Assembly (NCBI GenBank): GCA_947500385.1
Contig: CANMSA010000018.1
Coordinates: 1-64,000, forward strand
Direction of reading: 5' to 3'
DNA from: an uncultured Flavobacteriaceae bacterium
GTDB taxonomy: Bacteria; Bacteroidota; Bacteroidia; Flavobacteriales; Flavobacteriaceae
Length of the DNA stretch: 64,000 nt
The notes beneath the pieces were generated by a model, which saw nothing but the letters and a program-made list of their open reading frames with translations, had not been told where the DNA came from and searched no databases. The first letter of the stretch is position 1. Every line of letters begins with the position of its first letter. Shown piece after piece: positions 35,355-44,005 of this stretch. The position numbers and the translations under genes were made by a program.

Positions 35355-35822
35355 ATGAAAAAGATGGAAGAATTTATGGAACTGCTCACCGATGAAATGG
35401 CGGGCTTTGACGGGTCGGTCAAAAAACTGGAAGGCCTGTGGAAGAAACTTGATACGATAAAGGTGAAAGCGGACAGCACCAACATCGAATACCATATCAA
35501 GGTATTCCTAAGCGAACAAAGACGAAGGATGACCCAATTGGAAAAACGGATTGATGAACAGCAAACAAAAATTAAAGCTTCTAGAGGCTTGCCCGAATGG
35601 TTGTTGACCCTTTATGCCGTTGGAATGTTATTGCCGTTGTTCGCCATCGGTTATTTCGGATATCAAAGCTACGGGCTTCAAGGTCAAAAACGAAAAGCCT
35701 TTGAGCAGGGGCAGCAACATATTATCGACCATTTTGGCGATTACCTCCAAGACCACCCCGAAGCCTACGAGCCTTATAAAATTTGGAAAGAAAAGGACAC
35801 CGTTGTTCCAATTGACCAGTAG
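35355..35822 (+). CDS. membrane-anchored coiled-coil protein of mobilization operon
   Basis: 155 residues, no family recognised with confidence. An N-terminal helical region (MEEFMELLTDEMAGFDGSVKKLEGLWKKLDTIKV), a coiled coil (RRRMTQLEKRIDEQQTKI), then one transmembrane helix (about 80-103, LPEWLLTLYAVGMLLPLFAIGY) and a short soluble tail. It follows the relaxase by 21 bp on the same strand. Proteins of this shape occur downstream of relaxases in Flavobacteriia mobile elements; a link to the membrane or to a helper conjugation machine is an inference. Confidence 0.7.
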   Translation: MKKMEEFMELLTDEMAGFDGSVKKLEGLWKKLDTIKVKADSTNIEYHIKVFLSEQRRRMTQLEKRIDEQQTKIKASRGLPEWLLTLYAVGMLLPLFAIGYFGYQSYGLQGQKRKAFEQGQQHIIDHFGDYLQDHPEAYEPYKIWKEKDTVVPIDQ

Positions 35823-35823
35823 T

Positions 35824-35970
35824 ATGTGCCCTATCCGTTTTTTGCTTTACGTTTATCTACCGGAACACTACAAAAACCGGACAGGATCCATGCACAAGGT
35901 AAGTTATGGTTGGATTTGGGACAAAGCGGAGAAAGCGTTGTTTGCAGTATCAAGGCCGAAAAAGCCTTGA
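35824..35970 (+). CDS. small hypothetical protein, 48 residues
   Basis: ATG two bases after the preceding stop codon; reads MCPIRFLLYVYLPEHYKNRT then GSMHKVSYGWIWDKAEKALF and AVSRPKKP. The stop falls inside a 10-bp hairpin that looks like the operon's terminator. Tight spacing favours translation coupling with the gene upstream. No domain recognised. Confidence 0.45.
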   Translation: MCPIRFLLYVYLPEHYKNRTGSMHKVSYGWIWDKAEKALFAVSRPKKP

Positions 35971-35973
35971 TAC
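35947..35973 (+). terminator. hairpin at end of mobilization operon
   Basis: GTATCAAGGC / GCCTTGATAC, 10-bp stem with a 7-nt loop, just at the end of the small ORF. No long T run follows, so it may be a weak or bidirectional terminator between the convergent mobilization and integrase genes. Confidence 0.55.
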
Positions 35974-36011
35974 AAAAATGGATAGTGTCAACTTGTAAAA
36001 CTATTCCTTTA

Positions 36012-37217
36012 TCACCCTATTACCTTTTCCAAAGCATCATCTGCGTCTTTTCTTATAAAGTTAGCTTGATATCGAATGGTCGTAGTAACTGATGAATGCC
36101 TGTAAAGTTTTTGTAACATCTGAATTGGTATTTTGTCACCGGAAAGATTTCCAAAAGTATGACGAGCGATATGCATGCTTAAATTCTTTTTTATGCCAAC
36201 CTTTTTAGCAATCTTTTTAAGATGTCTATTCAAATTCCTTGTTGCGGATTGAACACCGGAAGTAACTGCAAAAGAATCGTCTAAATTGACGCGCTGCAAT
36301 TGTGGAAAGACCAAATTTGTTTTAGTATCACGTTTATCGCTGTACTCATTCAGAATTAACTTAGCCTTTTCGGGTATTTTTAAAGAAACAAGTTTGCTGT
36401 TCTTGTTCATTCTGTAATAGAGTCGGTCATCCTGAAAATCAGACCATTTTAATTGCAGAACGTCCCCTACTCTAATTCCTGCAAAATAAAAACTGGTAAG
36501 CCATACATGCAAAGCTCTTTGCTGACCGGGGGTTAAATCATCTTCATTTTCCAATAGTTGCAATTCCTGCCGATTTAATCCAATTTTGTGTGCTTCCGGT
36601 AACTTGATTTGAATTTTCCCTTTTCCAAAGGGGTAGTCTTTGGTATCCACTAACGATTCAGCAATTGCAAGATTATAGATAGTCCGGTACAGAATCATAT
36701 AATTCACAACAGTCCGCTTGGAAACCTTACGTTCATTCAAAAGATACGCTTGGAACCTTTGCAACAGCGCAACGTTTAAGTCAAGGATGTGCAATTCTTT
36801 TTTCCCTATGAATTCTTGCAGCCTTTGCATTCTTCCAAGTTCCGTGCGATACTGATGATGTCTGTTTCTGTTTTTCAAGTTCTCCAAGTGCTTTTGAGCG
36901 ATAAAGAAAAAATTGAGGTTGCCTTTATGTGATAACTTCTTTTTTATGGTTCCCGCCGAAAAAGATTCCGTTGCCGTCTCTGTTTGTAGTAGCTTGTCGT
37001 TCGCTTCAGTAAGCTTTTGAGATATAAGATGGTTTAGCCTATTGGCATTCGGATGGCTTTTCCTTATTTTTCTATTCTTCTTGTCCCAAAATCGTTCATC
37101 GACATATTGACCCGTAAAAAGATAGGTCGCCTTCCTATCCTTTGTAATTCTGATCGCTACGGGATAGTGTTTTTGTGCATTTGGTTTCCTCCGTAAGACT
37201 GCTTGAATTGTAGCCAT
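36012..37217 (-). CDS. tyrosine site-specific integrase
   Basis: 401 residues, usual for Bacteroidota phage/ICE-type integrases. N-terminal arm-binding region (AVLRRKPNAQKHYPVAIRITKDRKATYLF), SAM-like core-binding domain (about 110-205), then catalytic domain. Active residues: Arg249 in AGIRVGDVLQLKW, His349 and Arg352 in HIARHTFG, and the nucleophile Tyr383 in TTIRYQANF. It catalyses integration and excision of the element. It lies next to a 3' tRNA fragment (37376-37419), its probable attachment site. It is convergent with the mobilization operon. Confidence 0.93.
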   Translation of the reverse strand: MATIQAVLRRKPNAQKHYPVAIRITKDRKATYLFTGQYVDERFWDKKNRKIRKSHPNANRLNHLISQKLTEANDKLLQTETATESFSAGTIKKKLSHKGNLNFFFIAQKHLENLKNRNRHHQYRTELGRMQRLQEFIGKKELHILDLNVALLQRFQAYLLNERKVSKRTVVNYMILYRTIYNLAIAESLVDTKDYPFGKGKIQIKLPEAHKIGLNRQELQLLENEDDLTPGQQRALHVWLTSFYFAGIRVGDVLQLKWSDFQDDRLYYRMNKNSKLVSLKIPEKAKLILNEYSDKRDTKTNLVFPQLQRVNLDDSFAVTSGVQSATRNLNRHLKKIAKKVGIKKNLSMHIARHTFGNLSGDKIPIQMLQKLYRHSSVTTTIRYQANFIRKDADDALEKVIG

Positions 37218-37375
37218 AATATCATCCTTTTAATAAAGATACAAAATAATGGGTACAACATAGGTACAACAAATGGTGTATTTAAACGATATTTTATGAT
37301 ATCAAATAAAATTATAAATGATTTAACTAATTGATTTTCAATTATTTTATGTTATTTTACTATATAGTGTCCGTT

Positions 37376-37419
37376 GACTCATAACCCGAAGGTCACTGGT
37401 TCGAGTCCAGTTCCCGCTA
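37376..37419 (+). other. attR-like 3' fragment of a tRNA-Met(CAT) gene
   Basis: The 3' half of a tRNA: anticodon loop CTCATAA (37378-37384, anticodon CAT), 3' anticodon strand CCCGA, variable AGGTC, T-arm ACTGG-TTCGAGT-CCAGT and acceptor TCCCGCT followed by A. The 5' half is missing: the bases before the loop do not pair with CCCGA and no AGCGGGA acceptor strand lies upstream. This is what a tyrosine integrase leaves at the far end of an element inserted in a tRNA gene. The intact tRNA should lie at the other end; I do not see it in this window. Confidence 0.75.
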
Positions 37420-37426
37420 CTAGAAT

Positions 37427-37454
37427 ACCCTTCAGGAAACTGAGGGGTTTTTTT
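37427..37454 (+). terminator. rho-independent terminator after tRNA fragment
   Basis: ACCCTTCAG-GAAA-CTGAGGGGT followed by seven T. It was probably the native terminator of the tRNA gene, carried with the attachment site. Confidence 0.85.
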
Positions 37455-37542
37455 ATGCCTTCGCAGTAAGCTTTGATCTTCTTCCGCCCTCTTTTAATTT
37501 ACCGCGATTTGACATCGAATAGTACATAAATTACTTAAATTT

Positions 37543-38406
37543 ATGGTACGCATGACAAGAGATTTTATTCATATAAATGACTTCATTGTTTTAGTGGAGG
37601 AAGGGAGGGCTTCCACCGTAGAAGTAGATGCCTGTCGATTTGAAGAGCCATTGATAGCGGTAGCGTTTTACGGGTCTGGCAATGTAGATTTAGCCGTTAA
37701 CTACAACGAAAAAAGTAAAAAATTTCATCATACAAAAGGGTTGGCCCTGTCTTTTTATGCAGATTACAAAGTAGCATTTGAGCATACAATTTCGCCCACT
37801 AAAAACCTTGAGTGTATTGTGATAGCGACAGCGATAAAGCACATTGACCAGCTGCCGAACCAAGAAGGTGAACTATTCAGGGATTTACTGCATGAGTTGG
37901 TGAACCCAAAAGATAACTATGTTGAGGGCCCAAGTTTTTTTATGACACCAGAAATGGAGCGTATTGTTGACGCGATCTTTGCCAATCAGTATTCTGGAAA
38001 AACCAAGATGATGTTCTTTCGAAGTCAGATAACGGCATTACTATCCCATTTTTTTGGCCAATTGGCGCTATTGCAAATTACTGATTCAAAAACAGCGTAT
38101 AGAGACAGGTTGAACGATGTAAGAGATATTTTAATTTCCAATTTGGACAACCCGCCCTCTCTTACGGAAATCTCCCGACAAATAGGACTAAATACAACCA
38201 AACTGAAAAAGGAATTCAAAGCGGTGTTTGGAGTACCCGTATTTAAATACCTTCATAATGAACGCCTTTCTATTGCCCACAAACTCATAAGCGAACAGCA
38301 AAATACGGTACAAGAAGCCGCTTGGCACGTTGGCTATGACAGTTTGAGCTCTTTCTCTAATGCCTTTGCTAAAAAGTTCGGCTATAGACCAAGCCAAATC
38401 AAGTAA
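37543..38406 (+). CDS. AraC family transcriptional regulator
   Basis: 287 residues; a second in-frame ATG at 37552 is possible. The N-terminal ~190 residues show no named domain. The C-terminal AraC pair of helix-turn-helices is clear: LTEISRQIGLNTTKLKKEFKAVFGVPVFKYLHNERLSIAHKLISEQQNTVQEAAWHVGYDSLSSFSNAFAKKFGYRPSQIK. It is first in a plus-strand run followed by a c-type cytochrome, two membrane proteins and an NmrA-like protein, and probably regulates them. Confidence 0.92.
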   Translation: MVRMTRDFIHINDFIVLVEEGRASTVEVDACRFEEPLIAVAFYGSGNVDLAVNYNEKSKKFHHTKGLALSFYADYKVAFEHTISPTKNLECIVIATAIKHIDQLPNQEGELFRDLLHELVNPKDNYVEGPSFFMTPEMERIVDAIFANQYSGKTKMMFFRSQITALLSHFFGQLALLQITDSKTAYRDRLNDVRDILISNLDNPPSLTEISRQIGLNTTKLKKEFKAVFGVPVFKYLHNERLSIAHKLISEQQNTVQEAAWHVGYDSLSSFSNAFAKKFGYRPSQIK

Positions 38407-38501
38407 CGCACTTTTCGAACAAATCATACTTCCGCTCGAATAAATGAATCGAGCTGTTGCGTCGCACCTTTGTATCATCAAATCAAAACAACTATTGCAC
38501 G

Positions 38502-38861
38502 ATGACCACATTGGTGAAATTTATAATCGCATTTTCCCTATCAATTACAGGTGATTCAACAACCACTTATGAGTCTATCGAAGCAGGTGCATTACGACCT
38601 TATACATACGCTACTGTTCTAACAGTTTCAGATGCTCCCAAAGAAAAAGCTTTGCAAATTCTGAAAAACAAGTGCAACGTATGTCACTCCAAACGAAACC
38701 GGCGACGGGTGTTTACGCTGGCGAAAATGGACCGCTGGGCAAACGATGTGTACCTACAAGTATTCCTCAAAAAACGGATGCCCAAAGGCAAGAAAATCAA
38801 ACTTACACAACAAGAATATCAAGATTTATTAACGTGGATAACAAACACACAAAACCGATAA
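38502..38861 (+). CDS. small exported c-type cytochrome-like protein
   Basis: 119 residues from the ATG at 38502. A hydrophobic N-terminus (TLVKFIIAFSLSI) serves as a signal or anchor. A single heme c site CNVCH (Cys58, Cys61, His62) is in ILKNKCNVCHSKRNRRRVF. A possible axial Met lies in KKRMPKGKKI. Such mini-cytochromes carry electrons in the periplasm. Two bp separate it from the next gene, so the two are co-transcribed. Confidence 0.78.
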   Translation: MTTLVKFIIAFSLSITGDSTTTYESIEAGALRPYTYATVLTVSDAPKEKALQILKNKCNVCHSKRNRRRVFTLAKMDRWANDVYLQVFLKKRMPKGKKIKLTQQEYQDLLTWITNTQNR

Positions 38862-38863
38862 TC

Positions 38864-39352
38864 ATGGAATTTTCAATCAAAACCTGCCTACTGTTAATAG
38901 GCATCCTGCTTACCGGCCTAACCGCTGGGCTATCTTTCACTTGGTCTAATGCAATAACCCCGGGAGTGGGAAAACTAGACGATTTTACATTCTTACAATC
39001 GTTTCAGGCGATGAATAGGGCCATTATAAATCCAAGCTTTTTGATCGTCTTTTTTAGTCCTGCCGTTTTGCTTTTTATCAACGCTTTTTTGTTTAAAAAC
39101 TCCCCAGCTTTTTGGTCATTCCTGATAGCCGCCGTGCTCTTTTTCATAGGGGTCGGATGGGTCACTGTCTTTAAAAACGTGCCCCTCAATGAACTATTGG
39201 ACAAGACGGTTCTGGAAACTGCTACCAAAGTCGAATTGGCAGATTTGAGAAAAACCTTTGAACAACCGTGGAACCGTTGGCATATGCTACGCACGGTATG
39301 TTCCTTTGCCTCCTTCATAGCATTGCTAATCGGATTCATTTATCATAAATAG
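38864..39352 (+). CDS. DUF1772-like four-helix membrane protein
   Basis: 162 residues from the ATG at 38864, 2 bp after the cytochrome stop; the frame is open upstream but in the cytochrome coding region. Four hydrophobic helices (LLLIGILLTGLTAGLSFTWS; IVFFSPAVLLFINAFLF; FWSFLIAAVLFFIGVGWVTVF; SFASFIALLIGFIYH) and the motif VPLNELLD...W.RWHMLRT are typical of DUF1772 (anthrone-oxygenase-like). Function is not established for bacterial members. Confidence 0.8.
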   Translation: MEFSIKTCLLLIGILLTGLTAGLSFTWSNAITPGVGKLDDFTFLQSFQAMNRAIINPSFLIVFFSPAVLLFINAFLFKNSPAFWSFLIAAVLFFIGVGWVTVFKNVPLNELLDKTVLETATKVELADLRKTFEQPWNRWHMLRTVCSFASFIALLIGFIYHK

Positions 39353-39417
39353 TAAAAATCATTCAAACACATTCGCAAAAGCGGAATCATCCTATGCACC
39401 ATCAAAAACACCTAATT

Positions 39418-39828
39418 ATGAAACCAACAAGAATCTTGGGCATTGGCCTACTTATCTGGATCATCGGAGTACATTTATATGCACTATCATTTTACGTGCC
39501 CCTGATAGAAAATGCCGCGTTACAAGCCAATATATGGCTATCGATGATCGTACTACCCGTGGTTTGGTTTGGAGCAAAACTGTACTACCAAAAAAGAAAT
39601 ACCCCCCACGGATTTTGGGTCGGTCTTCTCTTTTTCTTCATATCGGCCATTTTAGATGCGCTCATTACCGTACCATTGACCGTGTTGCCCTATGGAGGCA
39701 CCTATGCCGATTTCTTCATTGATTTTGGTTTTTGGTTCATTGGGCTAGAGTTTATGGTGGTAACGGTACTATACTGGTATATGAATATTCATCTAAAAGA
39801 AAAATACAAACATACCACTACCCCATAG
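39418..39828 (+). CDS. four-helix integral membrane protein (DUF5367-like)
   Basis: 136 residues from the ATG at 39418. Four transmembrane segments (ILGIGLLIWIIGVHLYAL; LQANIWLSMIVLPVVWFGA; FWVGLLFFFISAILDALITVPL; FGFWFIGLEFMVVTVLYWYM). It resembles DUF5367 proteins, but I am not certain. Between a DUF1772 gene and an NmrA gene on the same strand. Confidence 0.7.
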   Translation: MKPTRILGIGLLIWIIGVHLYALSFYVPLIENAALQANIWLSMIVLPVVWFGAKLYYQKRNTPHGFWVGLLFFFISAILDALITVPLTVLPYGGTYADFFIDFGFWFIGLEFMVVTVLYWYMNIHLKEKYKHTTTP

Positions 39829-39881
39829 AGGGCAAAGTAACCTTAGAATCTTTAAAATTTATCAATTTAAAACAAGTAAAA

Positions 39882-40739
39882 ATGAAAACAGAAAACATCT
39901 TAGTGATTGGAGGAACCGGAAAAACCGGAAAAAGAATCGTAGCACATCTAGAAACTTTGGGTCACAATGTACGCATTGGTTCGCGAAATGCAACTCCTGC
40001 ATTCGACTGGCACCGGCCCGATGGATGGGGTGCCGCCTTGGAAGGAATGCAAAAAGTATACATTACCTATCAACCAGACCTGGCCGTGCCGGGGGCCTTG
40101 GAGGCCATTGAGCAGCTAGTGAAACAATCAAAACGTGCCAATGTTAAGAAGCTGGTACTTCTTTCGGGGAAAGGAGAACGTGAAGCGCAGTTATGTGAAC
40201 AAGTAGTGATTCATTCCGGATTGGATTTTACCATTGTACGCGCAAGCTGGTTTAATCAAAATTTTAGTGAAAACTTTTTGCTTGCACCTATTTTAGATGG
40301 GTTTGTTGCCTTGCCGCAAGCAGCTGCCGAAATCCCCTTGGTAGATGTAGATGATATTGCCGAAGTAGCTGTAAAAGCACTCACAGAGGATAAACATAAT
40401 GGGCAAATATATGAGCTTACAGGACCTAGAACGCTCACTTTTAAAGAGGCCGTCTCCGAAATTGCCAAGGCCAGCGAACGCAACATTACTTTTTTACCCA
40501 TTTCAGTACAGGAATACAGTGATGGTATGCGAAAAGCAAATCTACCGGAGGACTTCGTTTGGCTCATTGAATATTTGTTTACCGAGGTTCTTGGAAACAC
40601 AGAACTTGCAGAGATTTCGCATGATATCGAAAAAGTGCTAGGCAGAAAACCAACTGATTTCAGTGAATACGTGCAAAAAACCGCCCCATCGGGCATTTGG
40701 GCCGACCCAGTTCAACAAACCAGCGCAAGCCGATCATAG
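39882..40739 (+). CDS. NmrA-like NAD(P)-binding protein
   Basis: 285 residues from the ATG at 39882 (MKTENILVIGGTGKTGKRIV). Rossmann motif GGTGKTGKR, then GHNVRIGSRN, VKKLVLLSGKG, FTIVRASWFNQNFSE and DVDDIAEVAVKAL, matching the NmrA/NAD(P)H-binding atypical short-chain dehydrogenase family. These either sense redox state or reduce quinones and similar compounds. It is the last gene of the AraC-led run and is followed by a strong terminator. Confidence 0.88.
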   Translation: MKTENILVIGGTGKTGKRIVAHLETLGHNVRIGSRNATPAFDWHRPDGWGAALEGMQKVYITYQPDLAVPGALEAIEQLVKQSKRANVKKLVLLSGKGEREAQLCEQVVIHSGLDFTIVRASWFNQNFSENFLLAPILDGFVALPQAAAEIPLVDVDDIAEVAVKALTEDKHNGQIYELTGPRTLTFKEAVSEIAKASERNITFLPISVQEYSDGMRKANLPEDFVWLIEYLFTEVLGNTELAEISHDIEKVLGRKPTDFSEYVQKTAPSGIWADPVQQTSASRS

Positions 40740-40761
40740 CATACCCGGGCACGAGTAAAAT

Positions 40762-40787
40762 AAGGCTTCATATTCCTATGAAGCCTT
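40762..40787 (+). terminator. terminator after NmrA gene
   Basis: Perfect 11-bp stem AAGGCTTCATA / TATGAAGCCTT with a TTCC loop, 22 bp after the stop codon and followed by TCTTATTT. Confidence 0.85.
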
Positions 40788-41052
40788 TCTTATTTACCAT
40801 GGAGACGGCGTCATGTTTTTTGAGCGATGTATTATTTCCATGATAGGAATACCGTAGGCCGCTTTTGGGAAAGCCTTGGCCAACATATCTGCTACCAGAA
40901 ACACCACATTCAACATATTCTAATTTAATTATACAATATTTAATATACACCTATTTTTATAACTTATAAATTAACTTTCACCAAATTATATAATATTATT
41001 TTGGATTTCGAATTTATAATTTTATACCTACAAAAACTAAAGTACTATTTTT

Positions 41053-41736
41053 ATGAAAAGAGCTTTTCTGTTTCTCCTATTTCTAATTTCGATACAAGTA
41101 TTATCTGCTAAAAACTTTACTGGAACGCAGAACGATTCTACCAAAATTAAAAAAAGAACGGTTGGGATTTTGATCTTTAAGAATGCGGAGGTACTAGATT
41201 TCGCCGGCCCATTTGAAGTGTTTTCGGTATCAAATCAGATTCATAATAATGAACTGTTCGATGTAAGTATCGTGGCCAAAACCAAAGACCCCATCATAGC
41301 AATGAATGGACTTTCGGTGAACCCGGATTACGCATTTGAAGATGCACCAGATTTTGAAGTGCTCATTATATCCGGTGGTATGGGAGCAAGTCTGGTCGTA
41401 AAGGATGATGCAGCTTTAAAATGGATCGCAAGAATGGTCGAGAAGTCCGAGTTGACCATGAGCGTATGTACGGGGGCCGCTATTTTGGGAAAGCTTGGTT
41501 ATTTGAATGATAGGCCCTATTGTACACATAATACGGTATATCCCTTTCTTGAAAAGATGGTTCCTAGTGCCATTCCCCAAAAGCATAAACGGTTTACACA
41601 GTCGGCCGACAAACTGTATACATCTGCCGGTATATCTGCCGGAATAGACCTTTCTTTTCATATTGTCGAAAAGTTTCATGGAAAAGAAGTGGCAAAAAAT
41701 ACCGCGGTGTATATGGAATATAAGGGATACCATTGA
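41053..41736 (+). CDS. exported DJ-1/PfpI family protein
   Basis: 227 residues with a signal peptide (about 1-20, MKRAFLFLLFLISIQVLSAK). The DJ-1/PfpI fold follows: RTVGILIFKNAEVLDFAGPFEVFSV, FEVLIISGGMG, and the nucleophile elbow MSVCTGAAILGKLGYL with Cys and the paired His in CTHN. Resembles the amidase/isonitrile-hydratase and FtrA-type N-terminal group. Acts in the periplasm if exported; substrate unknown. Monocistronic. Confidence 0.85.
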   Translation: MKRAFLFLLFLISIQVLSAKNFTGTQNDSTKIKKRTVGILIFKNAEVLDFAGPFEVFSVSNQIHNNELFDVSIVAKTKDPIIAMNGLSVNPDYAFEDAPDFEVLIISGGMGASLVVKDDAALKWIARMVEKSELTMSVCTGAAILGKLGYLNDRPYCTHNTVYPFLEKMVPSAIPQKHKRFTQSADKLYTSAGISAGIDLSFHIVEKFHGKEVAKNTAVYMEYKGYH

Positions 41737-42083
41737 ACACCCATATCCTTGCCACATTGGGTCATATGGCGTAGTAGTCCAAAGTACTTACAGGGTATTT
41801 CTTAGGTAGCCTACCCGTGCCAAAAAGGTGCGAATCATGAAAACCACCCCAAACTTAGTATGACCTGGGCGCTTTACTGGTTACACGCACCCCTTCAATT
41901 GATTTACACATTCATTGGGGGAATTTCGTTTTTTTTGATACATATAGTATGACCCACATTTTTAATTACCCGTTCTCGGTATTGCATGTTGTGTTTTAGT
42001 ATGTAGACGCATTCGCAGCTAGAGAAGTTTATTAAAATGTACAAGGGGTTGCCATGTAGATAAGTAAAGGAAATATAAACGAT
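41737..42083. other. intergenic, no gene seen
   Basis: About 350 bp. No open frame, repeat or terminator that I trust. Confidence 0.4.
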
Positions 42084-42962
42084 ATGTTATTGCTAAAATT
42101 ACTTATTCCTATCGCCTTAGGATTACTGATTATTTTAAAAATTCTTTTAGAAAAGGGATGGTCCCACCCACTGGTCACCAAGTACGAACGGTTTCTGGTG
42201 TACTTGCCAAAAGCTATGATGAGTTTAATAGCATTGACCATCATCTTGATTCTAATCGGCCATTTCACTTTTAGAAGCTTGGCATCCGAGGTAGAAACGA
42301 TTCATGCTGCCAAAGAAAAAGAACTGGGCTTTCTTAAAAAAGATTTCGATCTTTCGCTAAAACTAACCAAAGAGCGCGACAGTATGGCTTTAACAAGCCT
42401 TAAACAATTAAAGAAAACAATCGCAGTCTATGCTCAGATAGCCAAAAAAAATTATCCACAGCTTGATTCTACTTCCGCTTTGAACAAGCTTACGGAACAG
42501 ATGCGAACAGAAAACCAATTGAAGACAAGTGGTATTTTCAAACCTTTTTCAAAACACAGAAAGGAAGCCATAACCGAGAAGTTAAGGGAGGTCCGAAAAG
42601 CCCAAAAATGGCTTCCAAAAATTAAATTCCACGTGGACCAAAACACCCCTAAAAATGATACCATTATAGGTGGTCTTGTCACTATGTTAACGGATGCTGG
42701 TTTTTTGGCCAAATTTGAATCGGGTACGTTTCCAAGAAATGACATTGCCAGGTCTTGGGAAATACATACCTATTCAAAATATGCGAAACTAATACAACAG
42801 ATACTGCACGATATCAAACCCTATGTAAACCCAAACTACGCTCTTGCACGAAGAGACGTAGAGGAATGGAAAAAGTTATTGGGGGTATTCCCGGAAAATG
42901 AGGTTCATTTTTATATTTACGAATCTCCAAACTTCAATAATGACGGACAGGTAACCTACTAG
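42084..42962 (+). CDS. two-helix membrane protein with coiled coil, unknown
   Basis: 292 residues, no family recognised. Two N-terminal transmembrane helices (LLKLLIPIALGLLIILKILL; MSLIALTIILILIGHFTF), then a long helical/coiled region (EVETIHAAKEKELGFLKKDFDLSLKLTKERDS) and a soluble C-terminal domain ending FPENEVHFYIYESPNFNN. Alone between two gaps over 340 bp. Confidence 0.7.
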   Translation: MLLLKLLIPIALGLLIILKILLEKGWSHPLVTKYERFLVYLPKAMMSLIALTIILILIGHFTFRSLASEVETIHAAKEKELGFLKKDFDLSLKLTKERDSMALTSLKQLKKTIAVYAQIAKKNYPQLDSTSALNKLTEQMRTENQLKTSGIFKPFSKHRKEAITEKLREVRKAQKWLPKIKFHVDQNTPKNDTIIGGLVTMLTDAGFLAKFESGTFPRNDIARSWEIHTYSKYAKLIQQILHDIKPYVNPNYALARRDVEEWKKLLGVFPENEVHFYIYESPNFNNDGQVTY

Positions 42963-43350
42963 TAGCACCTAGACAACACATGGTCTATCCAAATGATGCG
43001 CAAACAGCTGTAACAAAAACTTTCAGTATCACAAAATTATTTTGAGCATCCTCAATGGTTTACTTCTAAATGCCTCCCTCTCATTCGACCCAAGTGCTTC
43101 AGAATTTTTCAACCCGTTTTCAGGCTCGGGTAATGCTCTATGGATCATGGGTCGGAGTGTGATTCTCTTTTATAGGTTGACCTATTATTCCAGCCCTAGC
43201 CGTTGTGATCCAGTATGGTTGAAACGTACAGACAACGTCTCCAAACACATCTATTTCTTCCAATGATTTTCTGGGCAACGCCCCTGATCATCTAAACGTA
43301 TTTGGTAACAACTCTTGACTTCGGTCGTCATACAGATAGAAGTTCGACCC
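42963..43350. other. intergenic, no gene seen
   Basis: About 390 bp. A 74-codon plus-strand frame (43042-43266) has no recognisable domain and I do not call it. No repeats noted. Confidence 0.4.
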
Positions 43351-43980
43351 ATGGAAACCCTTAAGACGAAAATTGTTCCACAACTATTCATCATTTATAC
43401 CCGCTACCTTATTGGCGGCGCCTTTGTTTTTGCCAGTATCGTAAAAATACAGGGATTGCGTTTTACTGCGGACAGCGGAGCAGATAATCCTATTGCAAGT
43501 GCTTGGCATTTTTTTGAAACCATGTACCAGTCCGGGCTGTATTGGAAGTTCATTGGCGTTTGTCAAGTTCTCGCCGGTTTTTTACTGATGACGCAGAAGT
43601 ATTCCAAACTAGGGGCCGTAACGAACTTGCCCGTCATTGCAAACATCTTTGTGATTACCCTCTCCTATGATTTTGCCTATACACCTGTTATCACCGGGCT
43701 TATGTTGGCCGCCAATCTGTTATTGCTGGCGTGGGAGTGGGGCGAACTGAAGGTATTGTTTAATTTGAGTCCGATTTTGGATAAAGACCACAGACTGGAA
43801 AAAGATAGTCTTTGGCAACTCACGGGGTTTTTACTATTCTGCTGTATCGTACTCTGTAAATTCACGCTAGATGAGACCACCGTTTTAGGGTGGTTTAGTA
43901 CCTTCTTACTAATAGGCATTGGGAGCATGTTCGTGGGGCTGCGCCGAGAACGAAAAAGAAAAAGGGCCTTACGAGCCTAG
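43351..43980 (+). CDS. DoxX-like integral membrane protein
   Basis: 209 residues from the ATG at 43351 (METLKTKIVPQLF). Four or five hydrophobic helices. The first block, YTRYLIGGAFVFASIVKIQGLRF, has the DoxX-family arrangement of a basic/aromatic N-cap before KI-G. Later: GLYWKFIGVCQVLAGFLLMTQ and LMLAANLLLLAWEWGELKVL. DoxX proteins are linked to quinone or terminal oxidase chemistry, but the role of this one is unknown. Convergent with the outer-membrane gene at 44006. Confidence 0.72.
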   Translation: METLKTKIVPQLFIIYTRYLIGGAFVFASIVKIQGLRFTADSGADNPIASAWHFFETMYQSGLYWKFIGVCQVLAGFLLMTQKYSKLGAVTNLPVIANIFVITLSYDFAYTPVITGLMLAANLLLLAWEWGELKVLFNLSPILDKDHRLEKDSLWQLTGFLLFCCIVLCKFTLDETTVLGWFSTFLLIGIGSMFVGLRRERKRKRALRA

Positions 43981-44005
43981 CATTGACCGAAGCCCTCTTC
44001 ATAAC

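Noticed and set aside
37340-37420. complete tRNA gene
   Set aside because: Only the 3' half is present; the 5' acceptor and D-arm cannot be found, so it is treated as an attachment-site fragment.
43042-43266. 74-codon plus-strand frame
   Set aside because: No domain, no Shine-Dalgarno-like or family support; left as intergenic.
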